From Gallionellaceae bacterium (GTDB taxonomy: Bacteria; Pseudomonadota; Gammaproteobacteria; Burkholderiales; Gallionellaceae): 36,221 bases of DNA. The notes below the pieces were generated by a model. It was not told where the DNA came from. It made no database searches and worked only from the letters and a program-made list of their open reading frames with translations. The stretch spans positions 1 to 36,221 of the forward strand of contig SCUU01000096.1 in the NCBI GenBank assembly GCA_004297065.1. The letters run 5' to 3'. Both the position numbers and the translations under genes were made by a program. This document shows, one piece after another, positions 7,545 to 17,764 of this stretch; position 1 is the first letter of the stretch; every line of letters starts with the position of its first letter.

Positions 7545-7576
7545 ATTATATACGATTGCTTCGGCGCAGTGCGCCG
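7545..7576 (-). promoter_or_regulatory. Candidate ccm operon promoter with palindromic operator
   Basis: A perfect TATAAT lies on the minus strand at 7545-7550, giving a leader of about 30 bases to ccmA. No good -35 is present. Instead a 15-base palindrome, CGGCGCA-G-TGCGCCG at 7562-7576, covers the -35 position. This suggests an activator or repressor site (inference). Confidence 0.45.
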
Positions 7577-7670
7577 CATTGAATGTGCAGTTATAATCGT
7601 GCCGCATCAGTCGTTAGTCCTACAGCTCCCGGTACGACCGATACCTAATTTGCACAAGGACTTCCGCCCC

Positions 7671-7707
7671 AAAGACAAACGCCGCTTACTCAGCGGCGCT
7701 TGTCTCT
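7671..7707 (-). terminator. Stem-loop after ppiD, likely terminator
   Basis: On the minus strand GACAAGCGCCGC and GCGGCGTTTGTC (7704-7693 and 7685-7674) form a 12-base stem, extendable by three pairs, with a 7-base loop. One pair is G-U on this strand but A-C on the other, which points to the ppiD transcript. It starts 26 bases after the ppiD stop. Only three U follow. Confidence 0.5.
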
Positions 7708-7730
7708 GGTGCTTTACGCAATGATCGGGC

Positions 7731-9620
7731 TTATTTCTTCTCGTCGGTGGCAAAAGTTTTCATGCTGATATCGGCATGTTTCTTGGCATCGGCCAAATAG
7801 GCCTGCAACAATTCCTCGCCCGTAATTTGATGTATCTGCTGCAAGTAACGATTACGCTTACTCTCATCAATCGACTCTACGTCTTTAACTGCATCAATAC
7901 GCGCCAGCGCGAAACCATTCTGTGCCGTTTTCACGCCCACATAGGCCGGCAACTTGGCCGCATTGGCTTTAAATACAAGTTGCGCCAACTCGGCATCCAC
8001 ACCGGCATGTTGCGCACGCGTGATACTCTGCGCCGATTGCCATACGACATTGGCTTTCTCACCTCGTTGCAATTTGTTCAATAGCTCTCCGCCTTGCTTG
8101 GCCACCAACTCCTGCGCTTGTTGGCGTTGCAATTTTTTCTGAACACTCCCAGACACCTCCACCAACGGACGCACGCTGGCCACCTGGTGCTCCACCACAC
8201 GCGCGGCCAGCAATGTATTTGGTGCCACTTCCACCGCTGCGGTATTGCGCTTGTTTTTCACCGCATCGTCTGAAAATACTGCCTGCAACGCCTTATCTGT
8301 CCACATGCCGCTTGCAGCCTGTCCCTTATTCAACCAGCCGCCTTGTTGCACCGATGCCTTAACCAGTTCGGCGGCGGGTTTGAGACTGTCGCTTTGCTCG
8401 TAAACAGCATTGCTAAATTTTTCAGCCAATTCGGCAAATTTATCGCTCGCTTTTTGTGCTTTCAAACGTTGCGTTATCAATCCGCCCACTTCGGCAAGCG
8501 GCTGCGTCTTGGCGGGCTTGATTGCCGACAGACGAATAATATGGAAGCCAAAATCAGATTGCACCAGTCCGCTTATCTCGCCAGCTTTAAGTGCAAACAC
8601 AGCATCCTCAAAAGGCTTCACCATTGTGCCGCGACCGAACATGCCCAAATCCCCACCATTGGCAGCCGATCCCGGATCTTGGGAGTACTGTTTAGCCAGC
8701 GCCGCAAAACTACCGGGAGCTTGTTTGACTTTTTGCAACACCTGCTCCGCCTTGGCTTTAGCGGCCTGCTTATCCGCATCCGAAGCCCGTGCCGCCACAG
8801 CGATTAGAATATGGGCCGCCTGGCGCTGCTCCCGAGTGCCGAATTCGGACAAATGCTCGTCGAAGTATTTTTTGACTTCCGCCTCATCCACGCCCACCTG
8901 GGGAAGTAAAGATTCGGAGGAGAAAATCACATACTCAACTTTCGCCCGCTCAGGGATTTTGAATTCGCTCTGATTATTTTTGTAGTACTCATCGACAGCA
9001 GAAGCCGTCACAGCGACTTGGCTCAAATAAGCCTCCACATCAAGCCTCGCCAAAGCGACCTCGCGTTTCTGCTCGTTCAAACGAATCAAGTTATCGGCCA
9101 CCGTATTGGAGGTATAACCGTTTTGGGTATACGCATCGGTCAATTGGCGCGAGCTTAGCTCATCGCGTACCCGCGACTCGAACATCAGCGGCGACATGTT
9201 CTTAGCGCTCAAGACCGTTTCGTACTGGCGCTTGTCAAACTGACCGTCTTTCTGGAAAGCGCCTATTCCACCAATGACCCCGGCCAACTGTTCATCGCTC
9301 ACAGTCAGGCCAGCTTTACGCGCTTCGGAAGCCAGCAAGCGCTGCGCGACCAGACTTTCCAGAATAGAGTGTTTAACTTCGGGTTTTTCAAATATTGCCG
9401 GATCAAATGCGGGATCCGCCATTTCGCGCATTCTTTGTTGCTGTTGCTGCAAGGCGTTGTCAAACTCTTGCGCTCCGATCTTTTCGCCGTTCACTGAAGC
9501 CAACGACTCTCCTCCGCCCGATTTCCGGTATGAGTCCACACCCCAAAATGCAAATGGCAAAATGATGAGTGCCAACACGAATTGCACCAATCGTTTTTTC
9601 TCATGTACGAAATCGAACAT
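7731..9620 (-). CDS. ppiD: Periplasmic folding chaperone PpiD (SurA-like, parvulin domain)
   Basis: PpiD is an inner-membrane-anchored periplasmic chaperone that acts near the Sec translocon on emerging outer membrane and secreted proteins. The 629-residue product has a short cytoplasmic N-terminus, one membrane helix (about 12-30) and a SurA-like chaperone region (about 40-200). A parvulin domain follows at about 265-365 (AAHILIAV ... [23 protein letters not shown] ... GFHIIRL), then a C-terminal chaperone part. Parvulin domains of PpiD often lack isomerase activity, so I do not claim catalysis. The gene follows the tRNA-Asp terminator and probably has its own weak promoter or is read through from hupB-tRNA. 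Confidence 0.93.
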   Translation of the reverse strand: MFDFVHEKKRLVQFVLALIILPFAFWGVDSYRKSGGGESLASVNGEKIGAQEFDNALQQQQQRMREMADPAFDPAIFEKPEVKHSILESLVAQRLLASEARKAGLTVSDEQLAGVIGGIGAFQKDGQFDKRQYETVLSAKNMSPLMFESRVRDELSSRQLTDAYTQNGYTSNTVADNLIRLNEQKREVALARLDVEAYLSQVAVTASAVDEYYKNNQSEFKIPERAKVEYVIFSSESLLPQVGVDEAEVKKYFDEHLSEFGTREQRQAAHILIAVAARASDADKQAAKAKAEQVLQKVKQAPGSFAALAKQYSQDPGSAANGGDLGMFGRGTMVKPFEDAVFALKAGEISGLVQSDFGFHIIRLSAIKPAKTQPLAEVGGLITQRLKAQKASDKFAELAEKFSNAVYEQSDSLKPAAELVKASVQQGGWLNKGQAASGMWTDKALQAVFSDDAVKNKRNTAAVEVAPNTLLAARVVEHQVASVRPLVEVSGSVQKKLQRQQAQELVAKQGGELLNKLQRGEKANVVWQSAQSITRAQHAGVDAELAQLVFKANAAKLPAYVGVKTAQNGFALARIDAVKDVESIDESKRNRYLQQIHQITGEELLQAYLADAKKHADISMKTFATDEKK

Positions 9621-9659
9621 AGCGGCTATCCAATCGAAATGTTTGTGGTTCTAGATGTG

Positions 9660-9686
9660 AAAAAAGGCGAACTTTCGTTCACCTTT
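9660..9686 (-). terminator. Intrinsic terminator of the hupB-tRNA transcript
   Basis: On the minus strand AAAGGTGAAC, loop GAAA, GTTCGCCTTT form a 10-base stem with one G-U pair, giving six U in a row ending at 9660. The pair is C-A on the plus strand, so the structure belongs to the minus transcript. It begins 4 bases after the tRNA-Asp CCA end. Confidence 0.85.
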
Positions 9687-9689
9687 ATT

Positions 9690-9766
9690 TGGCGGAGTGG
9701 ACGGGACTCGAACCCGCGACCCCCGGCGTGACAGGCCGGTATTCTAACCAACTGAACTACCACTCC
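9690..9766 (-). tRNA. tRNA-Asp (GTC)
   Basis: The 77-base tRNA starts GGAGTGG and ends CCACTCC-G-CCA, with CCA encoded. The anticodon loop contains CTGTCAC (anticodon GTC). The T arm GGGTTCGAGTCCC and the D arm are canonical. It lies 15 bases downstream of tRNA-Val on the same transcript. Confidence 0.97.
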
Positions 9767-9781
9767 ATAAACTTATTTTTC

Positions 9782-9857
9782 TGGTGGGTGCTGACGGGAT
9801 CGAACCGCCGACAATCGCCTTGTAAGGGCGGTGCTCTACCAGCTGAGCTAAGCACCC
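9782..9857 (-). tRNA. tRNA-Val (TAC)
   Basis: The 76-base tRNA starts GGGTGCT and ends AGCACCC-A-CCA, with CCA encoded. The anticodon loop CTTACAA gives anticodon TAC. The T arm GCGGTTCGATCCCGT is regular. It starts 10 bases after the hupB stop, so it is almost certainly processed from the hupB transcript. Confidence 0.97.
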
Positions 9858-9867
9858 GTCGAAAACG

Positions 9868-10143
9868 CTAGTTTACAGCATCTTTTAATCCTTTGCCAGC
9901 ACGAAATTTAGGAACCTTCGCCGCCTTGATTTTAATTGTCTCTCCGGTGCGGGGATTACGGCCGCTGCGCGCCGCACGTTTGCCCACGTAGAAGGTACCA
10001 AAACCTACCAAGCTAACCAACTCCCCCTTCTTCAAAGACTTTTTTATCGACTCAATAGTCGCATCCAATGCACGCCCCGCCGCAGCTTTGGAAACATCGG
10101 CAGATTTAGCAATAGCTTCAATCAGATCAGACTTATTACTCAT
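9868..10143 (-). CDS. hupB: DNA-binding protein HU (HU-beta type)
   Basis: HU is a small histone-like dimer that bends and compacts DNA. The 91-residue product matches the family throughout: [19 protein letters not shown], the core [22 protein letters not shown] forming the DNA-clasping arm with its Pro, and the C-terminal [13 protein letters not shown] strong AAGGGGGG precedes the ATG. It lies between lon and two tRNA genes, an order seen in other beta- and gammaproteobacteria (lon-hupB-ppiD). Confidence 0.97.
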   Translation of the reverse strand: MSNKSDLIEAIAKSADVSKAAAGRALDATIESIKKSLKKGELVSLVGFGTFYVGKRAARSGRNPRTGETIKIKAAKVPKFRAGKGLKDAVN

Positions 10144-10181
10144 GCAAGCCCCCCTTGGGTTTTGTTAGTTTTAGCAGAAAA

Positions 10182-10236
10182 TTCATGCAGCTACTTTATA
10201 TCAATGTCAATGGTTTCAGCGAGGGCCAAGAAACCA
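10182..10236 (-). promoter_or_regulatory. hupB promoter region
   Basis: A perfect -35 TTGACA lies on the minus strand at 10210-10205. The -10 is poor (CATGAA at 10187-10182 with a 17-base spacer). Just upstream, TGGTTTC (10236-10230) and GAAACCA (10217-10211) form a 7-base inverted repeat touching the -35. This could be the end hairpin of lon or a regulator site. Confidence 0.4.
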
Positions 10237-10243
10237 CACATTC

Positions 10244-12667
10244 TTAGTGTTTGAGAATTGCCGCTGAGACCGCTTCATTACCAGAATTAGGTGGCGCACT
10301 TGCCGAAACAGCGTTCTCATTTTCAACCAGCGGCTCAGGTTTTCTTTCCAGTGCTATTTCCAACACTTGATCTATCCATTTTACTGGATGAATTTCTAAC
10401 TTGTTTTTCACATTATCGGGAATCTCGGTCAAGTCCTTGGTATTCTCTTCCGGTATCAATACCAATTTAATGCCGCCACGCTGTGCTGCCAGTAACTTTT
10501 CTTTGAGTCCGCCTATGGGAAGAACCTCGCCGCGCAATGTAATCTCGCCTGTCATTGCAACATCTGCCCGCACTGGAATGCCAGTCAAGGCCGAAACCAT
10601 CGCAGTGCAGATGCCGATACCGGCACTGGGTCCGTCTTTGGGTGTGGCCCCCTCTGGAAGGTGGATATGCAAGTCATTTTTTTCGTAAAAATTCTCGGCG
10701 ATACCCAATGTCCGCGCACGGCTACGCACCACGCTCAGTGCTGCCTGAATGGACTCCTGCATCACTTCGCCCAGCTTGCCGGTCGTCGTCGTTTTACCCT
10801 TACCAGGAAGCACCGCAGTCTCGATAGTCAGCAGCTCGCCGCCGACTTCTGTCCATGCCAAGCCCGTAACCTGCCCGACTTGGTTGTTTTTTTCGGCAAT
10901 GCCATAGCTGTAGCGACGCACACCAAGATATTTATCCAGATTGCGCGCATTGACTGCAACTTTGGTTTCGCGCCCTTTCAGCAGCAAGGATTTCACTACC
11001 TTACGACTAATCTTGGAAAGTTCTCGCTCCAGGCCGCGCACGCCGGCCTCACGCGTGTAATAACGCAAAATATCGCGGATCGCACTTTCGGATACGCTGA
11101 TCTCTTCGGCTTTTAATCCGTTATTCTTGATCGCCTTGGGCAATAAATAACGCGTAGCGATGTTGACCTTCTCATCTTCCGTGTAGCTGGAAACATGGAT
11201 CACCTCCATACGATCCAGCAGCGGCGCGGGAATATTCATGCTGTTGGAAGTGGCAACGAACATCACGTCGGACAGGTCGTACTCGACCTCGACATAGTGA
11301 TCGACAAAGGTATTGTTCTGTTCCGGGTCGAGCACTTCCAGCAAGGCCGACGAAGGATCACCACGGAAGTCCATACCCATTTTGTCCACTTCATCCAGCA
11401 GGAATAAGGGATTTTTCACCCCGATCTTGCTCATGTTCTGCAAAATTTTGCCCGGCATGGAACCGATATATGTACGGCGATGCCCTCGTATCTCAGATTC
11501 GTCGCGCACCCCGCCCAACGACATGCGCACGAATTTACGGTTGGTGGCACGTGCAATAGATTGCCCCAACGAGGTCTTGCCTACACCCGGAGGGCCTACC
11601 AGACAAAGGATCGGTGCCTTCATCTTGTCCACGCGCTGTTGCACCGCAAGATATTCCACGATGCGCTCTTTCACCTTGTCCAATCCATAGTGATCGGTTT
11701 CCAAGACGTTCTCAGCATGCTGAAGATCGGTATCGATCTTGGTTTTTTTCTTCCACGGTAGCCCAAGCAACACATCAATATAGTTGCGCACCACCGTCGC
11801 CTCTGCCGACATGGGCGACATCAGGCGCAGCTTTTTCAGTTCAGCCTCGGCCTTGGCTCGGGCATCTTTGGGCATGTGCGCGGCCTTGATCCTTTTCTCG
11901 ATTTCTTCGATATCGGCACCATCTTCGCCCTCGCCCAACTCTTTCTGGATCGCTTTGACCTGCTCATTCAGGTAATACTCGCGCTGACTCTTTTCCATCT
12001 GGCGCTTGACGCGCCCCCGGATGCGCTTTTCCACCTGCATGATGTCCAATTCCGCTTCCAACAGACCGAGCAAATGCTCCAGACGCAGGCGCACGTCGAA
12101 TATTTCCAGCACCTCCTGCTTCTGCTCCAGTTTGAGCGGCAAGTGCGCGGCGATGGTGTCCGCCAGACGCCCCGCATCATCGATACCGGCCAACGAAGTC
12201 AGTATCTCCGGTGGAATTTTCTTGTTCAGCTTTACATACTGGTCGAACTGGTTGATCAACGCGCGACGCATGGCCTCAGCTTCATGCCCCGGCTCTTCGT
12301 CGGGAGGTACCGGCTGAATCTCGGCATCGAAACGCGACTTCTCGTCCAATACATGCAACACTTTCGCGCGCTGCGTGCCCTCAACCAGAACTTTGACTGT
12401 CCCATCCGGTAGCTTGAGCATTTGCAGAATATTGGCGATGCTACCGATGCGATACATATCCTCGGTTGCCGGCTCGTCCTTGGCGGCAGATTTTTGCGCC
12501 ACCAGCACGATACTCTTGCCGGCCTCCATTGCAGACTCCAGCGCCTTGATCGATTTGGCGCGCCCGACAAACAAGGGGATAACCATGTGCGGGAACACGA
12601 CTACGTCGCGTAGCGGCAACAAGGGCAATAATGCAACTTCAGGGGTTATCGGATCGTGTTCTGACAT
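10244..12667 (-). CDS. lon: ATP-dependent protease Lon
   Basis: Lon is the cytoplasmic AAA+ protease that degrades misfolded and short-lived regulatory proteins. The 807-residue product has the N-terminal substrate domain (about 12-205), the AAA+ module with Walker [10 protein letters not shown] (about 360) and Walker [11 protein letters not shown]. The protease domain holds the Ser-Lys dyad in PKDGPSAG (Ser681) and GGLKEKLL (Lys724). The C-terminal tail after about 775 is variable and Ala/Ser-rich. I chose the ATG at 12667 over the one three codons upstream (12676). AAAGAA lies 9 bases before 12667 but touches the upstream ATG. A sigma-32-like promoter lies just upstream. Confidence 0.97.
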   Translation of the reverse strand: MSEHDPITPEVALLPLLPLRDVVVFPHMVIPLFVGRAKSIKALESAMEAGKSIVLVAQKSAAKDEPATEDMYRIGSIANILQMLKLPDGTVKVLVEGTQRAKVLHVLDEKSRFDAEIQPVPPDEEPGHEAEAMRRALINQFDQYVKLNKKIPPEILTSLAGIDDAGRLADTIAAHLPLKLEQKQEVLEIFDVRLRLEHLLGLLEAELDIMQVEKRIRGRVKRQMEKSQREYYLNEQVKAIQKELGEGEDGADIEEIEKRIKAAHMPKDARAKAEAELKKLRLMSPMSAEATVVRNYIDVLLGLPWKKKTKIDTDLQHAENVLETDHYGLDKVKERIVEYLAVQQRVDKMKAPILCLVGPPGVGKTSLGQSIARATNRKFVRMSLGGVRDESEIRGHRRTYIGSMPGKILQNMSKIGVKNPLFLLDEVDKMGMDFRGDPSSALLEVLDPEQNNTFVDHYVEVEYDLSDVMFVATSNSMNIPAPLLDRMEVIHVSSYTEDEKVNIATRYLLPKAIKNNGLKAEEISVSESAIRDILRYYTREAGVRGLERELSKISRKVVKSLLLKGRETKVAVNARNLDKYLGVRRYSYGIAEKNNQVGQVTGLAWTEVGGELLTIETAVLPGKGKTTTTGKLGEVMQESIQAALSVVRSRARTLGIAENFYEKNDLHIHLPEGATPKDGPSAGIGICTAMVSALTGIPVRADVAMTGEITLRGEVLPIGGLKEKLLAAQRGGIKLVLIPEENTKDLTEIPDNVKNKLEIHPVKWIDQVLEIALERKPEPLVENENAVSASAPPNSGNEAVSAAILKH

Positions 12668-12700
12668 GATGGTCATTTCTTTATGGTAACGATGGAGCCC

Positions 12701-12730
12701 AGATTGGGACTATGCGGGGAAATTCAAGTC
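12701..12730 (-). promoter_or_regulatory. Sigma-32-like heat shock promoter of lon
   Basis: On the minus strand GACTTGAA (12730-12723), a 14-base spacer and CCCAATCT (12708-12701) match the sigma-32 consensus CTTGAA and CCCCATnT with one mismatch in the -10. The predicted start near 12694 gives a leader of about 27 bases. E. coli lon is a known sigma-32 gene. The htpX promoter in this window has the same -35 and spacer. Confidence 0.65.
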
Positions 12731-12736
12731 CCCCGC
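12714..12736 (-). terminator. Hairpin between clpX and lon
   Basis: GCGGGG and CCCCGC form a stem on the minus strand around the -35 of the lon promoter, 19 bases after the clpX stop. There is no U tail. It may weakly terminate clpX while lon starts inside it. Confidence 0.35.
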
Positions 12737-12754
12737 ACAGCGGGTTCAGAAATG

Positions 12755-14011
12755 TTATGCCGCTTTCGGCGTATCCGCGTACATCACAATAGGCTTGACC
12801 TCGCCCGCGCTATTTTCGTCCAAGACGACCTTGCTTACATTATCCATCGAAGGCAGGTCGAACATCGTATCAAGCAGCGCGCTTTCAAGAATCGAACGCA
12901 AGCCGCGGGCACCTGTCTTGCGCGCCAAGGCTTTCTTGGCAATCACATTCAGCACATCTGCGCGGAACTCCAACTCAACCCCCTCCATGGAAAACAGCTT
13001 TTGATACTGTTTAATGAGGGAATTTTTTGGCTCGGTCAGGATTTTCACCAAGGCGGCTTCGTCCAAACCTTCCAACGTGGCCACTACGGGCAAGCGCCCC
13101 ACGAACTCGGGGATCAGTCCGAACTTAATCAGATCCTCCGGCTCCACTTCGCGCAACACTGTACCGATGTCTTTTTTATCATCCCGCTTCGCCAGATTGG
13201 CAGAGAAACCGATACTCGCCTTCTCTGAACGATTGCGAATTACCTTTTCGAGCCCATCGAACGCCCCGCCGCAAATAAACAGGATGTTCGTGGTATCCAC
13301 TTGCAGGAACTCGGTATTGGGATGCTTGCGTCCGCCCTGCGGAGGAATAGAGGCTTTCGTACCTTCGATCAGTTTGAGCAAAGCCTGCTGCACGCCTTCG
13401 CCGGACACGTCGCGAGTAATAGAAGGATTGTCCGATTTGCGCGAAATCTTGTCGATTTCGTCGATGTAAACGATACCGCGCTGCGCGCGCTCGACATCGT
13501 AATCGCAAGCCTGCAACAGCTTCTGAATGATGTTCTCGACATCTTCGCCAACGTAGCCGGCCTCGGTCAACGTAGTTGCATCCGCCATCACAAACGGCAC
13601 GTTGAGCAAACGCGCCAAGGTCTGTGCCAGCAAGGTTTTCCCGGAGCCGGTCGGACCGACCAGCAGGATATTGCTCTTGGCCAACTCCACGCCATCTTTG
13701 TCCGTGCTCTTCAGACGTTTGTAGTGGTTATAGACCGCTACGGAAAGAATTTTTTTTGCCTGTCTCTGGCCGATGACATACTCGTCCAGACGCTCACAGA
13801 TTTCGTGCGGAACGGGCAAGTCGTTCTTGTCGTTTTTTTCCAAACTGCCGCCGCTCTGGGTTTCTTCGCGAATAATGTCATTGCACAACGCGATGCATTC
13901 GTCGCACACGAACACGGAGGGGCCGGCTATCAGCTTGCGCACCTCATGTTGGCTTTTCCCGCAAAATGAGCAGTACAGCAATTTGTCACCCTTGTTTTTG
14001 TCTGACGACAT
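12755..14011 (-). CDS. clpX: ClpXP unfoldase subunit ClpX
   Basis: ClpX is the AAA+ unfoldase that feeds substrates, including SsrA-tagged proteins, to ClpP. The 418-residue product has the N-terminal zinc-binding domain with Cys14, Cys17, Cys36 and Cys39. Walker A GPTGSGKT is at 119-126 and Walker B is IVYIDEIDK (about 190). The pore motif GYVGED and the ClpP-contacting IGF-type loop region (here ASIGFSANL) are also visible. It lies 38 bases after clpP, the standard order tig-clpP-clpX-lon. Confidence 0.98.
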   Translation of the reverse strand: MSSDKNKGDKLLYCSFCGKSQHEVRKLIAGPSVFVCDECIALCNDIIREETQSGGSLEKNDKNDLPVPHEICERLDEYVIGQRQAKKILSVAVYNHYKRLKSTDKDGVELAKSNILLVGPTGSGKTLLAQTLARLLNVPFVMADATTLTEAGYVGEDVENIIQKLLQACDYDVERAQRGIVYIDEIDKISRKSDNPSITRDVSGEGVQQALLKLIEGTKASIPPQGGRKHPNTEFLQVDTTNILFICGGAFDGLEKVIRNRSEKASIGFSANLAKRDDKKDIGTVLREVEPEDLIKFGLIPEFVGRLPVVATLEGLDEAALVKILTEPKNSLIKQYQKLFSMEGVELEFRADVLNVIAKKALARKTGARGLRSILESALLDTMFDLPSMDNVSKVVLDENSAGEVKPIVMYADTPKAA

Positions 14012-14049
14012 TCAAATCCCCACGTTTTTAGTTATCGGCAGCCCACAAC

Positions 14050-14676
14050 TTAAACACGCTTGTTCAATACCTGATCGATCAAGCCGTAGTCTAAAGCTTC
14101 CTTGGCGGTCAGAAAATTGTCGCGCTCACTGTCGCGTGCGATTTCCTCAACACTGCGTCCCGTATGTTGTGCCATCAAAGTGTAGAGCCGCTCGCGCAAA
14201 CTCAGGATATATTTCGCATGAATCTCGATGTCCGTCGCCTGCCCCTGAAATCCGCCCAAAGGTTGATGAATCATCACGGTAGCGTTCGGCAATGCGAAGC
14301 GCTTGTCTTTGGCGCCCGCCTGCAACAGGAAAGCCCCCATCGATGCCGCCATGCCGATGCATAGCGTCGACACATCAGGCTTAATGAACTGCATCGTGTC
14401 ATAGATCGCCATCCCCGCAGAGATCGAACCGCCGGGCGAGTTGATGTACAGATGGATGTCCTTCTCGGGATTTTCCGATTCCAGAAACAGCAACTGTGCC
14501 ACCACCAGATTCGCCATATGGTCATCAATCGGGCCTACCAAAAATATTATCCGCTCCTTCAACAGGCGCGAATAAATATCGTACGCCCGTTCACCGCGAC
14601 CGCTGGTTTCGATAACCATCGGAACCATGCCGAGATTCTGCGGCCCCATCTGTTGCGAAGAAGCGTTATACGACAT
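14050..14676 (-). CDS. clpP: ClpP protease catalytic subunit
   Basis: ClpP is the serine protease barrel used by ClpX and ClpA. The 208-residue product has the catalytic triad Ser112 (GMAASMGAF), His137 (MIHQP) and Asp186 (SERDNF). The usual short propeptide region precedes [22 protein letters not shown]. The start is one base from the tig stop, so the two are cotranscribed. Confidence 0.98.
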   Translation of the reverse strand: MSYNASSQQMGPQNLGMVPMVIETSGRGERAYDIYSRLLKERIIFLVGPIDDHMANLVVAQLLFLESENPEKDIHLYINSPGGSISAGMAIYDTMQFIKPDVSTLCIGMAASMGAFLLQAGAKDKRFALPNATVMIHQPLGGFQGQATDIEIHAKYILSLRERLYTLMAQHTGRSVEEIARDSERDNFLTAKEALDYGLIDQVLNKRV

Positions 14677-14677
14677 A

Positions 14678-15982
14678 TCAGTTGCTCTCCATCAATTCAT
14701 TCAATCCGACAGCCTTGTCGGTCACTCTGGCACCCGCCATGACCCAGGCGACCACATTGTCCTCCAGCACCAGGTTCTCGACTTCCCGCAGGCGCGATGC
14801 ATCGGCGGCGTACCAGCGCACCACCTCTTCGGGATGCTCGTAGCTCTGGGCATATTCCTGGATCAATGCTTTGACCTGATCGGGCTTGGCATGCAGGTCA
14901 TGCTTCTTGACCAACTCGGCCAATATCAAGCCTAGCTTGACACGCTTGGTCGCGCGCTCTTCAAACACATCCGTCGGCAACTGCATTCCCTTGGGTATCT
15001 TCATCCCGCGGCCTTCCAGATCGCGCAAGGTTTGCTGCATCAGATTTTGCGCCTCACCTTCCAACAAAGCCTTGGGCACTTCCAACTGCCCCACTCTCAG
15101 CAAGACCTCCATAGCATGATCTTTGTTGCGCACCTTGACGCGGCGCTGCGCTTCTCGATTCAAATTCTCGCGAATTTCGCCTTTGAGCTTGGAAACATCC
15201 CCATCCGCAACACCCAAAGACTTGGCGAACTCCGCATCTACTTCCGGCAGGCGTGGCGCTTCTACGCCATGCAGGGTAATAGTGAAAGTCACTTGTTTCC
15301 CCGCGACATCCTTGCCGTGGTAATCCGTCGGAAACGTCATATCGAAAGACTTGCTCTCGCTCACTTTCATACCCACGATGGCTTTTTCAAAATCGGGCAA
15401 CATACGACCCGTGCCGAGTACGATGGAGAAATCCTTGGCCTCGCCCCCTTCGAAAACAACTCCATCCAGTTTGCCGCTGAAATCGATGCGCACTTGATCT
15501 TCGTTTTGCGCGGCACGTGCAACCGGTTCAAACACGGCACGTTGCTTGCGCAAGGTTGTAACCGTATTTTCGACATCCGCGTCGCTCAAAGTGAAAGCCA
15601 CGCGCTCAACTGTTTCGCCAGCCACATCTCCCACCACGACTTCGGGATAAACCTCGAAGGTCGCGCTATATTCGATTTCGGGAGCATTCAAATCCCGTGT
15701 TTTGACCTCGAAATGGGGATAGCCCGCCACTTGTAGCTTGTTTGCCTGGGCAGCTTCCGCAAAAGAGCGCTGCAAATTCTCACCCAGCACCTCCTGATGC
15801 ACTTGCGGCCCGTACTGCTGCTCCAGAATTTTGAAAGGAACTTTACCCGGACGGAAACCGTGCACTTTGGCCGTGCGCCCCAAGCGCTTCAGGCGGGATT
15901 CAACCTCGCCACGCAACAGCGGTTGTGGAATGGCCACGTTCAAACGGCGTTGCAATCCGCCCAATGTTTCTACGCTCGACAT
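14678..15982 (-). CDS. tig: Trigger factor
   Basis: Trigger factor is the ribosome-bound chaperone and peptidyl-prolyl isomerase that meets nascent chains. The 434-residue protein has the ribosome-binding domain with signature GFRPGKVP (about 42-49), an FKBP-like isomerase domain (about 160-245) and a helical C-terminal chaperone domain. AAGGGA precedes the ATG. The gene heads the tig-clpP-clpX-lon block. A structured element (16010-16094) lies between it and glgA. Confidence 0.97.
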   Translation of the reverse strand: MSSVETLGGLQRRLNVAIPQPLLRGEVESRLKRLGRTAKVHGFRPGKVPFKILEQQYGPQVHQEVLGENLQRSFAEAAQANKLQVAGYPHFEVKTRDLNAPEIEYSATFEVYPEVVVGDVAGETVERVAFTLSDADVENTVTTLRKQRAVFEPVARAAQNEDQVRIDFSGKLDGVVFEGGEAKDFSIVLGTGRMLPDFEKAIVGMKVSESKSFDMTFPTDYHGKDVAGKQVTFTITLHGVEAPRLPEVDAEFAKSLGVADGDVSKLKGEIRENLNREAQRRVKVRNKDHAMEVLLRVGQLEVPKALLEGEAQNLMQQTLRDLEGRGMKIPKGMQLPTDVFEERATKRVKLGLILAELVKKHDLHAKPDQVKALIQEYAQSYEHPEEVVRWYAADASRLREVENLVLEDNVVAWVMAGARVTDKAVGLNELMESN

Positions 15983-16009
15983 ACTGAAAATCCCTTGAAT
16001 TTAAATTTG

Positions 16010-16094
16010 AAAAAAGTGCCCTGAAACGCTGAGCGCAGCATCGCCCGAAGACGCAACGACGTGAACTCGACTCTTGTAGTTTCCTGCGGGCACT
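16010..16094 (-). ncRNA. Structured, U-tailed RNA element between glgA and tig
   Basis: On the minus strand AGTGCCC (16094-16088) pairs with GGGCACT (16021-16015), followed at once by a T run to 16010. Inside, GAAAC pairs with GTTTC, and GCGTC pairs with GATGC around a TTCG-containing loop, giving a branched fold of 80 bases. It may be the glgPA terminator, a leader attenuator of tig, or a small RNA ending here. I do not recognise an RNA family. The remaining bases from 16095 to 16275 show no ORF and no convincing promoter (only a TATTAT at 16173-16178). Confidence 0.5.
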
Positions 16095-16275
16095 GTGATG
16101 GCAGGACGGATGTATCTCACAACCCCCTAAAGCGGGGAATTGCCAACGACCAAGCTCATACAGGCGTGGGGAATAATACCTGAAACAGGCAGACAGCACA
16201 CCTACAAACAAACGCGGACGGCTAGCCCTATCTCCGTCGCGGAAAGGATAGCGACACGATTACGGCTGGTTTTAA

Positions 16276-17724
16276 TCAACCAGTTGGCAATAGGCTCGCG
16301 TATATCTCACGATACTTGGCGGCACTTTTCTGCCACCCGAAATCTCTGTTCATCCCGTTTAACTGCAAGGCCGGCCAGCTTTTTTTATCGCGATAGACGG
16401 CTAACGCCCGCTGGACACAACGCAACAAGTCTGGCGCCGTCATGTTATTGAATACAAAACCGGTTGCCGCCCCTTGAGCCAAAGTTGCCGCATTGCAATC
16501 AACCACCGAGTCGACTAACCCGCCCGTGGCATGCACGATCGGAGGCGTCCCGTAACGCTGGCTGTACATTTGGTTCAGGCCACAGGGCTCAAAACGCGAA
16601 GGCATCAGAAAGATATCCGCTCCCGCCTCGATCAAGTGCGACAGGTTTTCGTCGAAGCCGACAACTGCCGCAATCTGGCCGGGATATTGGCGCGCCAGCG
16701 CGAGCGCATCGCTTTGCATCGTTGCATCGCCACTGCCCAGCAGTACCAACTGTGCCGGGGATGCCACGAGTTGCGGCGCGATTTCGAGCACAACATCCAG
16801 CCCCTTCTGGTGCGTAAATCGCCCGACCAAGCCAAACAGCGGCATTTTAGGATCGACAGTCAACCCCATTTGCATTTGCAATTCGCGCTTGTTGGCGGCC
16901 TTGCCGGCCATATTTCCAGCTTCATACCCGCACGCGAGGGCGGGATCGTTCGCGGGATTCCATTCGCTGTCATTGATACCGTTCAAGATACCCGTCAAGC
17001 TACTGCTTCTAGCGCCCAATAAACCCTGAAAACCGAATCCCAGCGCATCTGTTTTTATTTCCTCGGCATAAGTCGGACTCACGGTCGTGATGTGGTTTGC
17101 GTAATACAGGCCGGCCTTGAGAAAAGAAAAATTTCCGTAGTACTCCACTCCATGCGGCTGAAAACTTTCCGCAGGAATATCCAGTTCGGAGATCGCCTGC
17201 GGCGGGAACACGCCTTGAAAAGCCAGATTGTGAACCGTCATCACACATGGTGCGCTCCCCGGCGAAAAGTGCATGTAAGCTGGCGTCAATCCGGTCTGCC
17301 AATCGTTGCAATGCACGATTTCCGGCTTCCAATCGAGCGGCGACCCCTGCCCGCCCAAAATCGCGGCCACTTTCGACAACAAACCGAAACGCAGCGCATT
17401 ATCCGGCCAATCGTTGCCATTCCCGTCCTGATAGATACCACCGTCGCGCTGGAACAATTCCGGGCAATCGATCACCCAAAGCGGCACGCCATCCGGCAAG
17501 GTGCTCGCAAACAAACGGGCATCCGGGAATCCTGCGATCCCGGTAAAAAATGCTTCAATCTTAAACGACTCAAGTGCGGTCAACACTTGCGGGTAGCCCG
17601 GCACCAGCACGCGCACATCGTCGCCCAGACGGCGCAAGGCCAACGGCAATGCCGCACTGACATCGGCCAACCCACCCGTCTTGATTAATGGCGCAACTTC
17701 CGAAGTAACAAATAACACTCGCAT
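16276..17724 (-). CDS. glgA: Glycogen synthase (ADP-glucose type)
   Basis: GlgA extends alpha-1,4-glucan chains from ADP-glucose. The 482-residue GT5 protein starts MRVLFVTSEVAPLIKTGGLA. The KTGGL motif at 15-19 binds the nucleotide sugar. The C-terminal half has the second Rossmann domain (LFGLVGRFTHQKGLD) and the active-site region PSRFEPCGLNQMYSQRYG. It lies 40 bases after glgP, forming a two-gene glycogen operon with no glgB, glgC or glgX nearby. Confidence 0.96.
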   Translation of the reverse strand: MRVLFVTSEVAPLIKTGGLADVSAALPLALRRLGDDVRVLVPGYPQVLTALESFKIEAFFTGIAGFPDARLFASTLPDGVPLWVIDCPELFQRDGGIYQDGNGNDWPDNALRFGLLSKVAAILGGQGSPLDWKPEIVHCNDWQTGLTPAYMHFSPGSAPCVMTVHNLAFQGVFPPQAISELDIPAESFQPHGVEYYGNFSFLKAGLYYANHITTVSPTYAEEIKTDALGFGFQGLLGARSSSLTGILNGINDSEWNPANDPALACGYEAGNMAGKAANKRELQMQMGLTVDPKMPLFGLVGRFTHQKGLDVVLEIAPQLVASPAQLVLLGSGDATMQSDALALARQYPGQIAAVVGFDENLSHLIEAGADIFLMPSRFEPCGLNQMYSQRYGTPPIVHATGGLVDSVVDCNAATLAQGAATGFVFNNMTAPDLLRCVQRALAVYRDKKSWPALQLNGMNRDFGWQKSAAKYREIYASLLPTG

Positions 17725-17764
17725 TTTGACTTTCCTTGCCCGAATTCCGGGACGACACCGTTAA

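Noticed and set aside
7598-7704. 6S RNA or other named small RNA
   Set aside because: No long paired rod with a central bubble or other family signature could be drawn; kept only as a possible unnamed transcript.
16120-16170. Sigma-32 promoter for tig
   Set aside because: GCTTGGT and CCCCGCTT occur on the minus strand, but the spacer is about 11 bases and the -35 matches poorly.
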